This document shows, piece by piece, positions 16,615-24,796 of a DNA stretch of 64,000 nt. Positions within the stretch are counted from its first letter, which is position 1. Every line of letters starts with the position of its first letter. The notes under the pieces were generated by a model that was not told where the DNA came from, made no database searches, and saw nothing but the letters and a program-made list of their open reading frames with translations. The translations under genes and the position numbers were made by a program. Source of the DNA: UBA1952 sp965246785 (GTDB lineage Bacteria > Bacteroidota > Bacteroidia > Chitinophagales > Chitinophagaceae); the NCBI GenBank assembly GCA_965246785.1, contig CBDFFM010000001.1:1-64000 (forward strand). Direction: 5' to 3'.

Positions 16615-17535
16615 ATGCGTCGCCTTCTTTCCATACTGCTTTTAGCCTGCTGCGCGCTTTCCTTCGCTGGCTGTGGCGGCAGTGCAAGTGGCCCTACGGA
16701 TACACCCAACAGCGGCTCCATAGACATCTCCGTAGATGAGACCTACAGGCCGGTCATAGAAGAGCAGCTCCACGTCTTTGACTCCGCCAATCCAGCTGCA
16801 CATATCCGCGCGCAATACAAGCCTGAGGCGGAGTGCATCAAGGATTATCTCGCCGGCAAGGTGCGCCTTATCCTCATTACCCGCCCGCTGACGGATGCGG
16901 AGAAGAATTACGCCGCCGACAAGGGCATTTACCCCGATTGGGATGAATTGGCGCGTGATGCGGTAGCCGTTATCATCAACCCGCAAAGCGTTGACACTGC
17001 CTTTGCCCTACCGCAATTGCGCGGCATTCTTACCGGGCAATACAAGGAGCCGTACAACGTTGTATTTGACAATAGCGGCTCTTCAACCCTGCGCTTTATT
17101 CAGGATTCCATTCTCAAAGGCCAGCCGCTCGGTAAGAACGTCTTCGCCGCCCACGGCAATGACTCCGTCGTTAACTACGTAGCGCAAAACCCGAAGAGCA
17201 TCGGCATCGTAGGATTGAATTGGGTTAGCTCCGACAACGACCCCGGCAATACTGGTGCTTTCATCTCCAAAATCAAAGTGGCTGCCATCTACAATGATTC
17301 CACGCAGGAGCTTCTGCAGCCCTATCAGGCTTACATCGCGCTCCGCTCCTATCCCCTTTCACGAAACCTTTACTTCATTAAGAACGAGCCGCACCAAGGC
17401 CTCGGCACAGGATTTGCCAACTTCTTACGGCGCGACCGCGGCCAGCTCATCTTCGCCCATGCGCATCTTTTCCCGCTGAAGCTCTCCATCGTATTGCGGC
17501 CTACGGAAATGAGCCGGGAGCCGGTTGGCCAATAA
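16615..17535 (+). CDS. PstS-like substrate-binding lipoprotein
   Basis: 306 residues with a lipoprotein signal (LLACCALSFAGC, Cys about 20) and a periplasmic-binding fold of the phosphate type: SGSIDISVDETYRP, NSGSSTLRFIQD and GIVGLNWVSS. No permease genes are near. In Bacteroidota such orphan PstS-like proteins often sit beside a TPR protein and TonB-system genes, and the TPR gene follows here at 50 bases. Ligand unproven. Confidence 0.8.
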   Translation: MRRLLSILLLACCALSFAGCGGSASGPTDTPNSGSIDISVDETYRPVIEEQLHVFDSANPAAHIRAQYKPEAECIKDYLAGKVRLILITRPLTDAEKNYAADKGIYPDWDELARDAVAVIINPQSVDTAFALPQLRGILTGQYKEPYNVVFDNSGSSTLRFIQDSILKGQPLGKNVFAAHGNDSVVNYVAQNPKSIGIVGLNWVSSDNDPGNTGAFISKIKVAAIYNDSTQELLQPYQAYIALRSYPLSRNLYFIKNEPHQGLGTGFANFLRRDRGQLIFAHAHLFPLKLSIVLRPTEMSREPVGQ

Positions 17536-17584
17536 ACTTCTTGCTATTCACTACAGCTACTTTACTTTTTTCCTGAAAACAATA

Positions 17585-19240
17585 ATGCAACTCCTGACAC
17601 GTAAATCCGTTCTGGCACTTTCCATCGCGGCTTGCCTATCCTTCGGCGCAGCCGCCCAAAGCCTGGATGAAGGCATCAAGATGGTGAAGTATGAGCGCTA
17701 CTCCAGCGCCGAAAAAATCCTTCAGCCACTCGCGGCCAGCAATCCTACCGCTAATTATTACCTCGGCATCTCCCAGCTTGAGCAGGGGAATAAGGCAGCG
17801 GCGCAGGCCACCTTCTCTAAATTCCCGACCGATGCAGCCAACATGGCCGGTATGGCCCGCCTCGCCTACATGAACGGCAACGCAGCCGAAGGCAAGCGCC
17901 TCACCGACGCCGTTACCGCCACCGCTAAAAAGAAGGACTGGCAGCCCCTCGTATGGGCCGCTGAAGCCATCAACTACGGCGGCGGCAACGCGCAGGATGC
18001 CATCGGACTTTATGAAGAAGCCCTGAAGCGCGGCGGCGACAATGTGGACGTGCGTATCGGCCTTGGCGACGCTTATCAGCGGCTCCAGACGGGCGGCGGC
18101 AAGGCGATGGACAATTACGAGAATGCCGTGCGCAAAGACGCCAAAAACTCCCTCGGCTATTCCCGCATCGGCGCGCTCTGGTATGCCGCACGCCAGTACA
18201 ACGACGCCCTGACCAACTATGCCAAGGCGAAGGAAGCCGACCCTTCTAACCCGCTTCCCTACAATGACCTTGCAAACGCCTACTTCTACGTGGGCAAGTA
18301 TGACCTCGCGAAGCAGAACATCGAGGAATACCTCAAGCTCTCCGACCAAAGCTGCGACGATAAAATCCGCTACGCCAACATCCTCTTCCTGGGCAAAGAC
18401 TACCAGCCGGCCATCGCCAAGATGCAGGAGGTAATCAGCTCCTGCGGCGAGAAGCCCTACATGTACCGCGTGCTCGGCTACAGCCAGTACGAGACGAAGG
18501 ATTACACGGCCGCGCTCCAGAACATGCGCACCTTCTTCGCCAAGCAGACCGATGCGGCCAAGATTCTCCCCTCCGACTACATGTACCTCGGCCGCATCTA
18601 CTCCGCCCAGAAGCTCGCCGACAGCGCCGACTTCTATTACGCCCGCGCCCTCTCCGCCGACACCTCCTCCAACAAGAAGAAGACCTACGCCGAAATAGCC
18701 GAGAGCTACAAGGGCATGAGCACCCCTGCCGGCTATGCCAAGGCCAGCCAATACTATAAGCTGGCCCTCGATGCCGCCGGAGACAAGCCCGCCGCCATCG
18801 ACTACTTCAACTGGGGCGTGTACAGCTACTACGGCAAGAATTACGGCAACGCCGCAACCGCCTTTGAGCAAATGGAGTCCAAATTTCCCGACCAGCCCTC
18901 CGCCTCCTACTGGCGCGCCCGCGTAGCCGCCGCCGTGGACAGTGAAGGCAAGACCTGCGCCGCCGCTCCTCTCTACAACAAGTGGCTTGCCATACCCGAG
19001 ACCGAGGCCTACAAGCGCAAGCCCGCCGACCTCAACTACGCCTACCAGTACCTCGCCATCTGCGCGTACAATAAGAACGACAAGGCGGCCATGAAGGAAA
19101 ACATAGACCGCATCAAGTCCATTGACCCGGCCAATGCCCTCGCAAAGCAGCTTGAAGGCCTTATGAACAAGCCCGCCGCGCCCGCCAAACCCGCCGGCAC
19201 TGCTAAGCCCGCAACCGGCGGTACGAAACCTAAGAAGTAA
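17585..19240 (+). CDS. Exported TPR protein
   Basis: 551 residues. Signal peptide SVLALSIAACLSFGAAAQ, then about a dozen tetratricopeptide-like units with YLG, YNDLANAYFYVGKYD and similar A/Y/G spacing through residue 520, and a Lys/Pro/Ala-rich tail. The ATG at 17585 is chosen because it begins the signal peptide; the upstream frame overlaps the PstS-like gene. Periplasmic scaffold role inferred from the family and from linkage to the binding lipoprotein. Confidence 0.85.
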   Translation: MQLLTRKSVLALSIAACLSFGAAAQSLDEGIKMVKYERYSSAEKILQPLAASNPTANYYLGISQLEQGNKAAAQATFSKFPTDAANMAGMARLAYMNGNAAEGKRLTDAVTATAKKKDWQPLVWAAEAINYGGGNAQDAIGLYEEALKRGGDNVDVRIGLGDAYQRLQTGGGKAMDNYENAVRKDAKNSLGYSRIGALWYAARQYNDALTNYAKAKEADPSNPLPYNDLANAYFYVGKYDLAKQNIEEYLKLSDQSCDDKIRYANILFLGKDYQPAIAKMQEVISSCGEKPYMYRVLGYSQYETKDYTAALQNMRTFFAKQTDAAKILPSDYMYLGRIYSAQKLADSADFYYARALSADTSSNKKKTYAEIAESYKGMSTPAGYAKASQYYKLALDAAGDKPAAIDYFNWGVYSYYGKNYGNAATAFEQMESKFPDQPSASYWRARVAAAVDSEGKTCAAAPLYNKWLAIPETEAYKRKPADLNYAYQYLAICAYNKNDKAAMKENIDRIKSIDPANALAKQLEGLMNKPAAPAKPAGTAKPATGGTKPKK

Positions 19241-19262
19241 GCTTCCGGCATTGCCGTAAAAT

Positions 19263-19302
19263 AAAAAACCTCACAGCGCTGCAAGGCCTGTGAGGTTTTT
19301 TA
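19263..19302 (+). terminator. Intrinsic terminator
   Basis: AAAAAACCTCACAG pairs with CTGTGAGGTTTTTT around an 11-base loop, directly after the TPR gene and abutting the repeat element that starts at 19301. Confidence 0.9.
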
Positions 19303-19376
19303 TTTAGTCGGCTGTAGCGCGCTCCCAATCTGCCGTTGCGTCGCACGTTTCATCGGCTGTCAGTCTGTCGGGCTTT

Positions 19377-19730
19377 TCACTTAGCATCGCCGTGCAGTGT
19401 GCCTATAAAGGCCTGCACCGCCTCCAGTTGTTCCGGGTTCAGGCTGCGCAATTGCTGGCTCAGATTCACCTCTTTAGGCCGGAGCTTATGCAGCGGATGG
19501 TCGTCTGGCGGGGGCGGCGTGCCCGCATCGGGGCGCCATTCCAGCAGGTCGTTCGGGCTGCACTTCAGGGCCAGGCAGATGCGCTCCGCGTGCTCCAGAC
19601 CCAAGTATTTATTGCCGGAAGAAAGCATACTCTTAGCCGTATAATTAGCCAGGCCAATCTTTCGCAGATACGGGATGTGGCGCTCAATGCCACGGTCGGA
19701 AAGAATCTTCCGGAGGTTGATGTAGAGCAT
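19377..19730 (-). CDS. XRE-family helix-turn-helix regulator
   Basis: 117 residues. Residues about 3-66 form a Cro/C1-type HTH with IGLANYTAKSMLSSGN as the recognition region, ending CSPNDLLEW; the C-terminal 50 residues are Pro-rich then helical. Its end overlaps the outer inverted repeat of the surrounding element. The regulator probably binds its own upstream region, where CACTTTGTACAAAGTG (19792-19807) is a perfect palindrome; this is an inference. Confidence 0.8.
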   Translation of the reverse strand: MLYINLRKILSDRGIERHIPYLRKIGLANYTAKSMLSSGNKYLGLEHAERICLALKCSPNDLLEWRPDAGTPPPPDDHPLHKLRPKEVNLSQQLRSLNPEQLEAVQAFIGTLHGDAK

Positions 19731-19771
19731 AAAGTGGCAAAATTTGGACTAATTTATGCCAAATGACACTC

Positions 19772-19960
19772 ACCGGATGCGAAATTACTACCACTTTGTA
19801 CAAAGTGAGTACCAACGGACGCGACGATGCTACCGCTTTGTATGGCGTAACTACCACCCGATGCGAAATATGGACTTTTATTTACCACGTGAGCGCCACT
19901 CGGTGTGGAATTACTACTTTTATTGTTGAGGTGAGTGCCGCTTTGTACAAAATGAGTGCT
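19772..19960 (+). repeat. 42-bp minisatellite upstream of the XRE gene
   Basis: Four diverged 42-bp units (starting 19772, 19814, 19856 and 19898) and a half unit. Each carries GGATGCGAAATT-, CTTTGTAC- and GTGAGT-like blocks. In the plus frame they read as 14-residue units such as TRCEIWTFIYHVSA without stops, but I doubt that this is a real protein. Confidence 0.7.
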
Positions 19961-19970
19961 ATTTCTTCCG

Positions 19971-20191
19971 TTGCGGGCAGAGACAGTCGGTTATCCCCCT
20001 CACGGAGGGGGAAGCCCGTTAGGGCAGGGGGAGGAACGGCAGTTGAAGCCCACCGGGGATGAAGACTTGCAATATCTGAACAGAATTATCTGTCCTAAAT
20101 CCCCGGTGGCCTTCAACTGTAAATCCTCCCCCTCGCCCTACAGGGCGTTCCCCCTCCGTGAGGGGGACAATCCACCCGCTCTGCCCGCAGC
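19971..20191. repeat. Long inverted repeat (about 90-bp arms)
   Basis: Arms 19971-20061 and 20099-20191 pair over GCGGGCAGAG, CCCCCTCACGGAGGGGG, GGGCAGGGGGAGG, CAGTTGAAG and CACCGGGGAT. The arms contain their own small palindromes. A transcript would fold into a very stable cruciform-like structure. Confidence 0.85.
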
Positions 20192-20284
20192 TTACGGGAA
20201 AAGCCCAACAGACTGACAGCCGATGAACGGAGCGTCGCAACGTCAGATTGGGAGCGTGATGAAGCTGACTAAATAATTGTCTTT

Positions 20285-21322
20285 TTAAACAATCTCCCAA
20301 GTCTCCTTCCCTTGCAGGAGCTGCTCTAAATCGCCGCGGCCTTTGGTGGCAATGGCCTCCTCAATCTGAAGCTGCATACCTTCTTCATAAGTAGGGCGGG
20401 AGGCGGCGTAGAAGACGCCGAATGGGCGCGGCAGGTGCAGCGGCTCCGCGGGATTGTCAAAGAAGCGGGTGAGTATCTGGGCCTTGAAGAAGTCGGCCTC
20501 ATCGTGCACCCAAAGGTCATCGGCGCCAAAAGCGCCATCCGCGAGGGAGACGACCTGCGGCTTGTAGCCATCTAAGCGGATGCCCTTGTCGGCATTCGCG
20601 CCAAAGCGCAGCGGCTGGTCTTGTTCTAAGAAAAGGGCTTCCTCCGCCTTCGTGGATTTCTCTGTGAAAATCTCAAAAGCGCCGTCATTAAAGATGTTGC
20701 AGTTCTGATAGATTTCTAAGAAAGACGAGCCTTTATGCGCGTGGCTGCGCAGGAGGGCGGCCTGCAGGTGCTTCGGGTCTCTGTCCATACTCCGCGCGAT
20801 GAAAGAAGCATCCGCGCCGAGGGCGAGCGCAAGCGGATTGAAGGGATGGTCTAAGGAGCCGAAGGGCGTGCTCTTAGTCACCTTCTGCTCTTCAGAAGTA
20901 GGCGAATACTGCCCCTTGGTAAGCCCGTAAATCTGGTTGTTGAAGAGGAGAATATTGACGTCAAAATTCCGCCGCACGAGGTGAATGGTATGATTGCCAC
21001 CGATGGAAAGTCCGTCGCCATCGCCCGTTACAATCCACACGCTCAGCTCCGGCCTCGTGGCCTTGAGGCCTGAAGCAATAGCGGTAGCGCGCCCGTGGAT
21101 GGAGTGCATCCCATAGGTATTGGTGTAGTACGGAAAGCGCGAGGAGCACCCGATGCCGGACACGATGACGATGTTTTCGCGCGCCACGCCGATTTGCGGC
21201 AGCACCTTCTGCACTTGCGCGAGGATGGAATAATCGCCGCAGCCGGGGCACCAGCGCACTTCCTGGTCGGTCTGGAAATCTTTGGCGGTAAGCGGGGCGG
21301 GCGGAGTGAGGATGTCGGACAT
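20285..21322 (-). CDS. 2-oxoacid:ferredoxin oxidoreductase beta subunit
   Basis: 345 residues. VRWCPGCGDYSI, the thiamine-diphosphate motif GDGDGLSIGGNH and NNQIYGLTKGQYSPTS identify the beta subunit of pyruvate- or 2-oxoglutarate-type ferredoxin oxidoreductases. It binds TPP and a 4Fe-4S cluster and works with an alpha subunit to decarboxylate 2-oxoacids, reducing ferredoxin. The alpha subunit gene, normally adjacent, is not here. Start MSDILTPPAP at 21322 is preferred; the upstream extension is not conserved in type. Confidence 0.9.
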   Translation of the reverse strand: MSDILTPPAPLTAKDFQTDQEVRWCPGCGDYSILAQVQKVLPQIGVARENIVIVSGIGCSSRFPYYTNTYGMHSIHGRATAIASGLKATRPELSVWIVTGDGDGLSIGGNHTIHLVRRNFDVNILLFNNQIYGLTKGQYSPTSEEQKVTKSTPFGSLDHPFNPLALALGADASFIARSMDRDPKHLQAALLRSHAHKGSSFLEIYQNCNIFNDGAFEIFTEKSTKAEEALFLEQDQPLRFGANADKGIRLDGYKPQVVSLADGAFGADDLWVHDEADFFKAQILTRFFDNPAEPLHLPRPFGVFYAASRPTYEEGMQLQIEEAIATKGRGDLEQLLQGKETWEIV

Positions 21323-21365
21323 GATAGCTACACCGGCAAATTTACGGCAGGCGCGGGCGGGACAT

Positions 21366-21399
21366 GAAAAAGCCACTGCGCGGAATGCAGTGGCTTTTG
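21366..21399 (-). terminator. Intrinsic terminator
   Basis: AAAAAGCCACTGC and GCAGTGGCTTTT pair around a short loop, just downstream of the minus-strand gene 21422-21631 and upstream of the beta-subunit gene. Confidence 0.85.
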
Positions 21400-21421
21400 C
21401 TAAATCCTGTGGCGGTAATGC

Positions 21422-21631
21422 TTACCAGCCTTGCTTGGTAGCTACGCCGTTCTTGACAGCTTCCTGGGCGTTGGCTTCGCTGAGCATGGTGGTCATCTTG
21501 TTGCCTTTGCCGTCGGTGCCCTGGGCCATATAGCCGCCGCGGGCAGTCTTGGAGATAACGGCTTCCTGCATGGGAACGTTCTTTTCCTTGGTCTTCATGC
21601 AATAGGCCTTGAGCATTTTGGAGGTGTCCAT
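21422..21631 (-). CDS. Small DUF5679-like protein lacking the cysteine pairs
   Basis: 69 residues. MLKAYCMKTKEK and a central KNGRPATKG-like segment recall DUF5679 proteins, short zinc-ribbon proteins starting KAYCVKCRAK. Here only one Cys remains, so a zinc ribbon cannot form. Family assignment is tentative. It has its own terminator, and the gap upstream holds a word hairpin. Confidence 0.5.
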   Translation of the reverse strand: MDTSKMLKAYCMKTKEKNVPMQEAVISKTARGGYMAQGTDGKGNKMTTMLSEANAQEAVKNGVATKQGW

Positions 21632-21720
21632 GTTGTAGTTTTTTTGGTTGTGAATGATACTTATGAGGCGGCTAAGCTAAGGGTTCTCCCGTATAAAATC
21701 CAAGTTGCGGCGTTGTTAGC

Positions 21721-21806
21721 GGCAATTTGCAATCGGCAATTTGCAATTTGCAATTCCGATGTGCCATCAGGCTCCATTGCAAATTGCCCGTTGCAATTGC
21801 AAATTC
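21721..21806. repeat. Word-repeat hairpin (GCAATTT words)
   Basis: The left arm is GGCAATTTGCAATCGGCAAT plus further TTGCAATT words; the right arm GCAAATTGCCCGTTGCAATT pairs with it. It starts 89 bases upstream of the DUF5679-like gene and touches the stop codon of the peptidase gene. Confidence 0.85.
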
Positions 21807-23052
21807 ACTTCGCGGCCAGCTTCTGTAAAACCTCTTTTACGGCTCCTTTGTTCACTGTAGCGGTCATCATCTTGAGCTTCACGTAATCCTCGTGCATATA
21901 CCAGTAGCCGTTGTGGTCGGGATTGGCATGGCCGCCCGCGCCGGAATCTTTCACGAGAAACCAGGTGCCATTGCCGCGCTCGGCATAGCCAACAATGTGC
22001 ATGGCGTGGTCATCGGTGGTAGCGCTATTCAGGAAGCGCAGGAGGCGGGCGTTCTCATCAATGTAGGAAGCGGGAATGTCGTAAGAAGGAATCATCATAA
22101 TGCCGTGCTTGCTGTCAATGCCGCTCTCGCTTACATCGCCGCCTATGGAGATGCTGTAGCCTTTCTTCAGGGCGCTTTTGATAAGCGCAGTGAAGTCGGT
22201 CAGCGGCACATTGTAGTAGTCTTTGGAATGCCACCAGTTGTCGCCCACCTTGTACTCGGCATTCGTCCAATAAGGCTCGCTGCGCAGGCTCATGAAGGTG
22301 ACGTACTCTTCCGGCACAAGGCCTGCCACATCGCGCAGGTATTCCTGCGGCGTGATGCGCCTGCCTTTATAGGAAACAGAAGTCGGCGGCGTGCCGATGT
22401 AGTGTTCCATGATGTCCTTAATCGTGCCTACGACGGCTTCGGTACTCCAGGCGTTACGCTCCTTTACGCCTTCCAGATAGTTGCGCATCTCGCCCACCAT
22501 CTTAGCGTGGTCGTGATATGGCTGTCCGAGCTTCATGCCAGTGTATGCTTCCAATGGAACTGCACCATGCTTTGCCAGCGAGCGCTGCACGGCGTTGGTC
22601 TCGGAGCCTTCATCAAAGATGCTTTCGCCTCGTGTGCGCACATACTCCTTCGCCTTCTCCACGTACTCCCAATAGACGGTGTACATTTCTGAAAGGGCGA
22701 TGCCGGGACGGCCTTTGCGGGCAGCTTCGCTTTCGTAGAAGGAGGTGGTGGAGAAGCACCAGCAAGTGCCGGTAATGCCCTGTGAGACGGGCTTCTCTGC
22801 CGTAACGAGCTTAAACTCACTCATAGCCTTCGGCACATCCATGCCGGAGTAATCCATGGTCAAGCGCTTCTTCGCTTCTTTCTTTTCGGTGAAGAAGCTG
22901 TCGTTGTCCTTTTTAATCTTTTCGTAAAACTCGTTTTTAGGCGGCTCAGCGTAAGTAGCCTTGTCGGTGCGGTCTTGCGCGAAGGCGCCCGTTGTGGCGG
23001 CAAGCAGCAATGCGATGCCTGCGCCTTTTATAATGGATGGTTGCATATTCAT
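21805..23052 (-). CDS. Exported C1 (papain/bleomycin hydrolase-like) peptidase
   Basis: 415 residues with a signal peptide (AGIALLLAATTGAFAQ). SQGITGTCWCFSTTSF carries the oxyanion Gln and catalytic Cys; DDHAMHIVGYAE carries the His. The third residue, normally Asn in NSWG, appears as Asp in LVKDSGAGG. The layout is that of aminopeptidase C/bleomycin hydrolase-like enzymes, but exported. Activity is likely but the Asn to Asp change is worth noting. Two starts (23052 and two codons later) are possible. Confidence 0.85.
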   Translation of the reverse strand: MNMQPSIIKGAGIALLLAATTGAFAQDRTDKATYAEPPKNEFYEKIKKDNDSFFTEKKEAKKRLTMDYSGMDVPKAMSEFKLVTAEKPVSQGITGTCWCFSTTSFYESEAARKGRPGIALSEMYTVYWEYVEKAKEYVRTRGESIFDEGSETNAVQRSLAKHGAVPLEAYTGMKLGQPYHDHAKMVGEMRNYLEGVKERNAWSTEAVVGTIKDIMEHYIGTPPTSVSYKGRRITPQEYLRDVAGLVPEEYVTFMSLRSEPYWTNAEYKVGDNWWHSKDYYNVPLTDFTALIKSALKKGYSISIGGDVSESGIDSKHGIMMIPSYDIPASYIDENARLLRFLNSATTDDHAMHIVGYAERGNGTWFLVKDSGAGGHANPDHNGYWYMHEDYVKLKMMTATVNKGAVKEVLQKLAAK

Positions 23053-23064
23053 TGGAATAAAAAA

Positions 23065-23637
23065 TCAGTGGGCGCTACGGTTGCGTGCTTCCAGGTGCGT
23101 CTGAAAAAGCAGGAGCAGGCCGGCTATGATGCGGATGTGGGTAATGTGGGTTACGATTGTGCCTTCCATCGGGCCGCGCACCTCATTGTAGAAGAAAGGC
23201 GTGGCTGCATCATTGTTCAGCTCCATCACTAATTGCTCCTCACGGAAGAAGGAAGCCTTCTGCGATGGCTCGCCGGGCTTTTTGCCGCGAAAAGGCCAGC
23301 GGTGCGTCGCTTTCAGCGTATAGCGGTCGCCGTTACGGAAGATAAAGGCGGGCTTGAAATTCCAGCCGTAGCTGTAGCGACCAAACTCCTCCTCTGCGTC
23401 ACCTTCATATAACCAGCGCGTACCCCAGAAGTTTCTTCTAAGCCGGAAAGAATCACTGCCGTTGTTAGCAGCTACATAGTCTGCCTTCCAGCCCCGCAGC
23501 GAAAGCTGGCCCAGTGCCGCACCCCGCTCATCACTTAACAGGAAAGTCGTAGTAGGCCTTGCCAGAATGCCGTTGCCCGTCCGGCTGCGCTTAAAGGATA
23601 GCGTACGGCCGGCAATGGGGCTACTTGTTCGTTCCAT
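23065..23637 (-). CDS. Uncharacterised beta-rich protein
   Basis: 190 residues, many short strands and aromatic residues (FRLRRNFWGTRWLYEG, GRYSYGWNFKPAF), ending with a hydrophobic helix (IRIIAGLLLLFQ). I do not recognise the family; a LURP-one/tubby-like barrel is conceivable from strand content only. Its start overlaps the end of the GSCFA gene by 17 bases, so the two are probably translated together. Confidence 0.6.
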   Translation of the reverse strand: MERTSSPIAGRTLSFKRSRTGNGILARPTTTFLLSDERGAALGQLSLRGWKADYVAANNGSDSFRLRRNFWGTRWLYEGDAEEEFGRYSYGWNFKPAFIFRNGDRYTLKATHRWPFRGKKPGEPSQKASFFREEQLVMELNNDAATPFFYNEVRGPMEGTIVTHITHIRIIAGLLLLFQTHLEARNRSAH

Positions 23638-24604
23638 TAAAATAGGCAGCTTCGTCCGCTAAGTTAAGGTAAGGATGAGCGGCGGCAAGGGCGGCCGTTT
23701 TGGCGGCATAGGCTTTCAGGAATTTCTGGTGCGCCTCCGTCTGTGGAAAGCGCGGGCGGTGGCTTTTGGCCGTAACTATTTCCTTCACCTGCTCCATGAC
23801 CGGCAGCGCTTCTGGCGCAATGCAGGATTTCGTGAAAGCTTCCCAAACGGCCTCGGTAGCGGCGTAGTTGGGGTGCACGAGGTCAATATCGTAGAAACGA
23901 TAATCGCGCAGGATGTCTATGACAATTTCGTAGGCGGGGAAGTAGTGACAGCTTTCTAAGTCCTCACAGATAGAATGGACGGCCTCAATGAGCCTTGCCT
24001 TGCTGCGATTGTTTTCTGTAACACCGTCGCGGATGTGGCGGACGGGAGAGATGGTGAAGAGGAATTTCGCTGCCGGGTTAACTGCGTTGACAGCATCAAA
24101 GGCCGCTTTGAGGGATTCTATGATTTGGGTGGTAGTAAGGAGGCGCTTTTCAAACCAGGCGGCGGGAGCGCGGTGGTTGTTGGCAACGGGGTATGCCCCT
24201 TCTTTGAGAAAATATTGAAAAGCAGAGCCGAGGGTAATGATTACCCAATCTGCTTGCTGAATAAAAGCGCTTGCTTCCCTTTGCGAAGCGTTGATGCCTT
24301 CCAGCGTGGCGGCTTTGTCTAAGTGAGAAAACCGGGTGTGATGCGCCCAGCTTCCCCATAATTCATTCAGGTAGAAGAGGTCGGATTCGGCGTACTGATG
24401 TTCCTCCGCATAGCTGATGAGGCTTGATGCCACGCTGAGCGGGTTGAAGAGAATGCCGTGCGGATTCTGGAGTATTTGAAACTTGTGCGCTGCCAGCCGC
24501 CCGGCTATGTGCTCGGTGAAGCAGGAGCCGGTGAGCAGCAGCTTGTCCGTGTAGCGGATTGGCTGCGGGAGCGGTGGGATATTTATAGGGAGCTGGAATT
24601 TCAT
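23621..24604 (-). CDS. GSCFA domain protein
   Basis: 327 residues. TGSCFTEHIAGRL near residue 25 is the motif that names the GSCFA family, a branch of SGNH-type esterases; NPHGILFNP and WVITLGSAFQYF follow as expected, and HPNYAATEAVW near residue 255 fits the C-terminal His block. Substrate unknown. Translationally coupled to the downstream uncharacterised gene. Confidence 0.9.
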   Translation of the reverse strand: MKFQLPINIPPLPQPIRYTDKLLLTGSCFTEHIAGRLAAHKFQILQNPHGILFNPLSVASSLISYAEEHQYAESDLFYLNELWGSWAHHTRFSHLDKAATLEGINASQREASAFIQQADWVIITLGSAFQYFLKEGAYPVANNHRAPAAWFEKRLLTTTQIIESLKAAFDAVNAVNPAAKFLFTISPVRHIRDGVTENNRSKARLIEAVHSICEDLESCHYFPAYEIVIDILRDYRFYDIDLVHPNYAATEAVWEAFTKSCIAPEALPVMEQVKEIVTAKSHRPRFPQTEAHQKFLKAYAAKTAALAAAHPYLNLADEAAYFNGTNK

Positions 24605-24710
24605 GGTGTTAGCTGCGCATGTCCGCCAAAGGGAACAAAAGTCGGGAGTATTGGCAGGCCTATGCCGGAATGGCGCTAATTTTCCCGCGGTAAGATATTT
24701 GTCTTAGACG

Positions 24711-24794
24711 GTGAATAGTGAGTGGTGAGTAGTGAGCGCGGATATTCCCGGCTATGTTGTTTGCCATTCACTACTCACTTTTCACTATTCACTA
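24711..24794. repeat. Word-repeat hairpin (GTGAGTA words) before clpP1
   Basis: GTGAATAGTGAGTGGTGAGT plus AGTGAGC on the left pairs with CATTCACTACTCAC and TTTTCACTATTCACT on the right. It ends two bases before the clpP1 ATG, so the start codon sits at the foot of the stem. Confidence 0.9.
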
Positions 24795-24796
24795 AA

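Larger units (their letters stand above)
19301..20276. mobile_element. 976-bp element bounded by 80-bp inverted repeats
   Basis: Bases 19301-19380 and the reverse complement of 20197-20276 align without gaps at roughly 68 of 80 positions, including the shared blocks CGCTCCCAATCTG and CATCGGCTGTCAGTCTGT. Between them are an XRE gene, a 42-bp minisatellite and a second inverted repeat. The element fits exactly between a terminator and the stop of the next gene. It has no transposase; it may be a non-autonomous element or a fixed regulatory module. No target duplication is obvious. Confidence 0.6.

Noticed and set aside
17636..18871. 411-residue minus-strand frame opposite the TPR gene
   Set aside because: Antisense of a convincing signal-peptide TPR protein; composition Val/Gly/Leu-rich as expected of a shadow.
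19763..20062. Plus-strand frame across the minisatellite and inverted repeat
   Set aside because: The protein consists of translated DNA repeats; the pattern is better explained at the DNA level.
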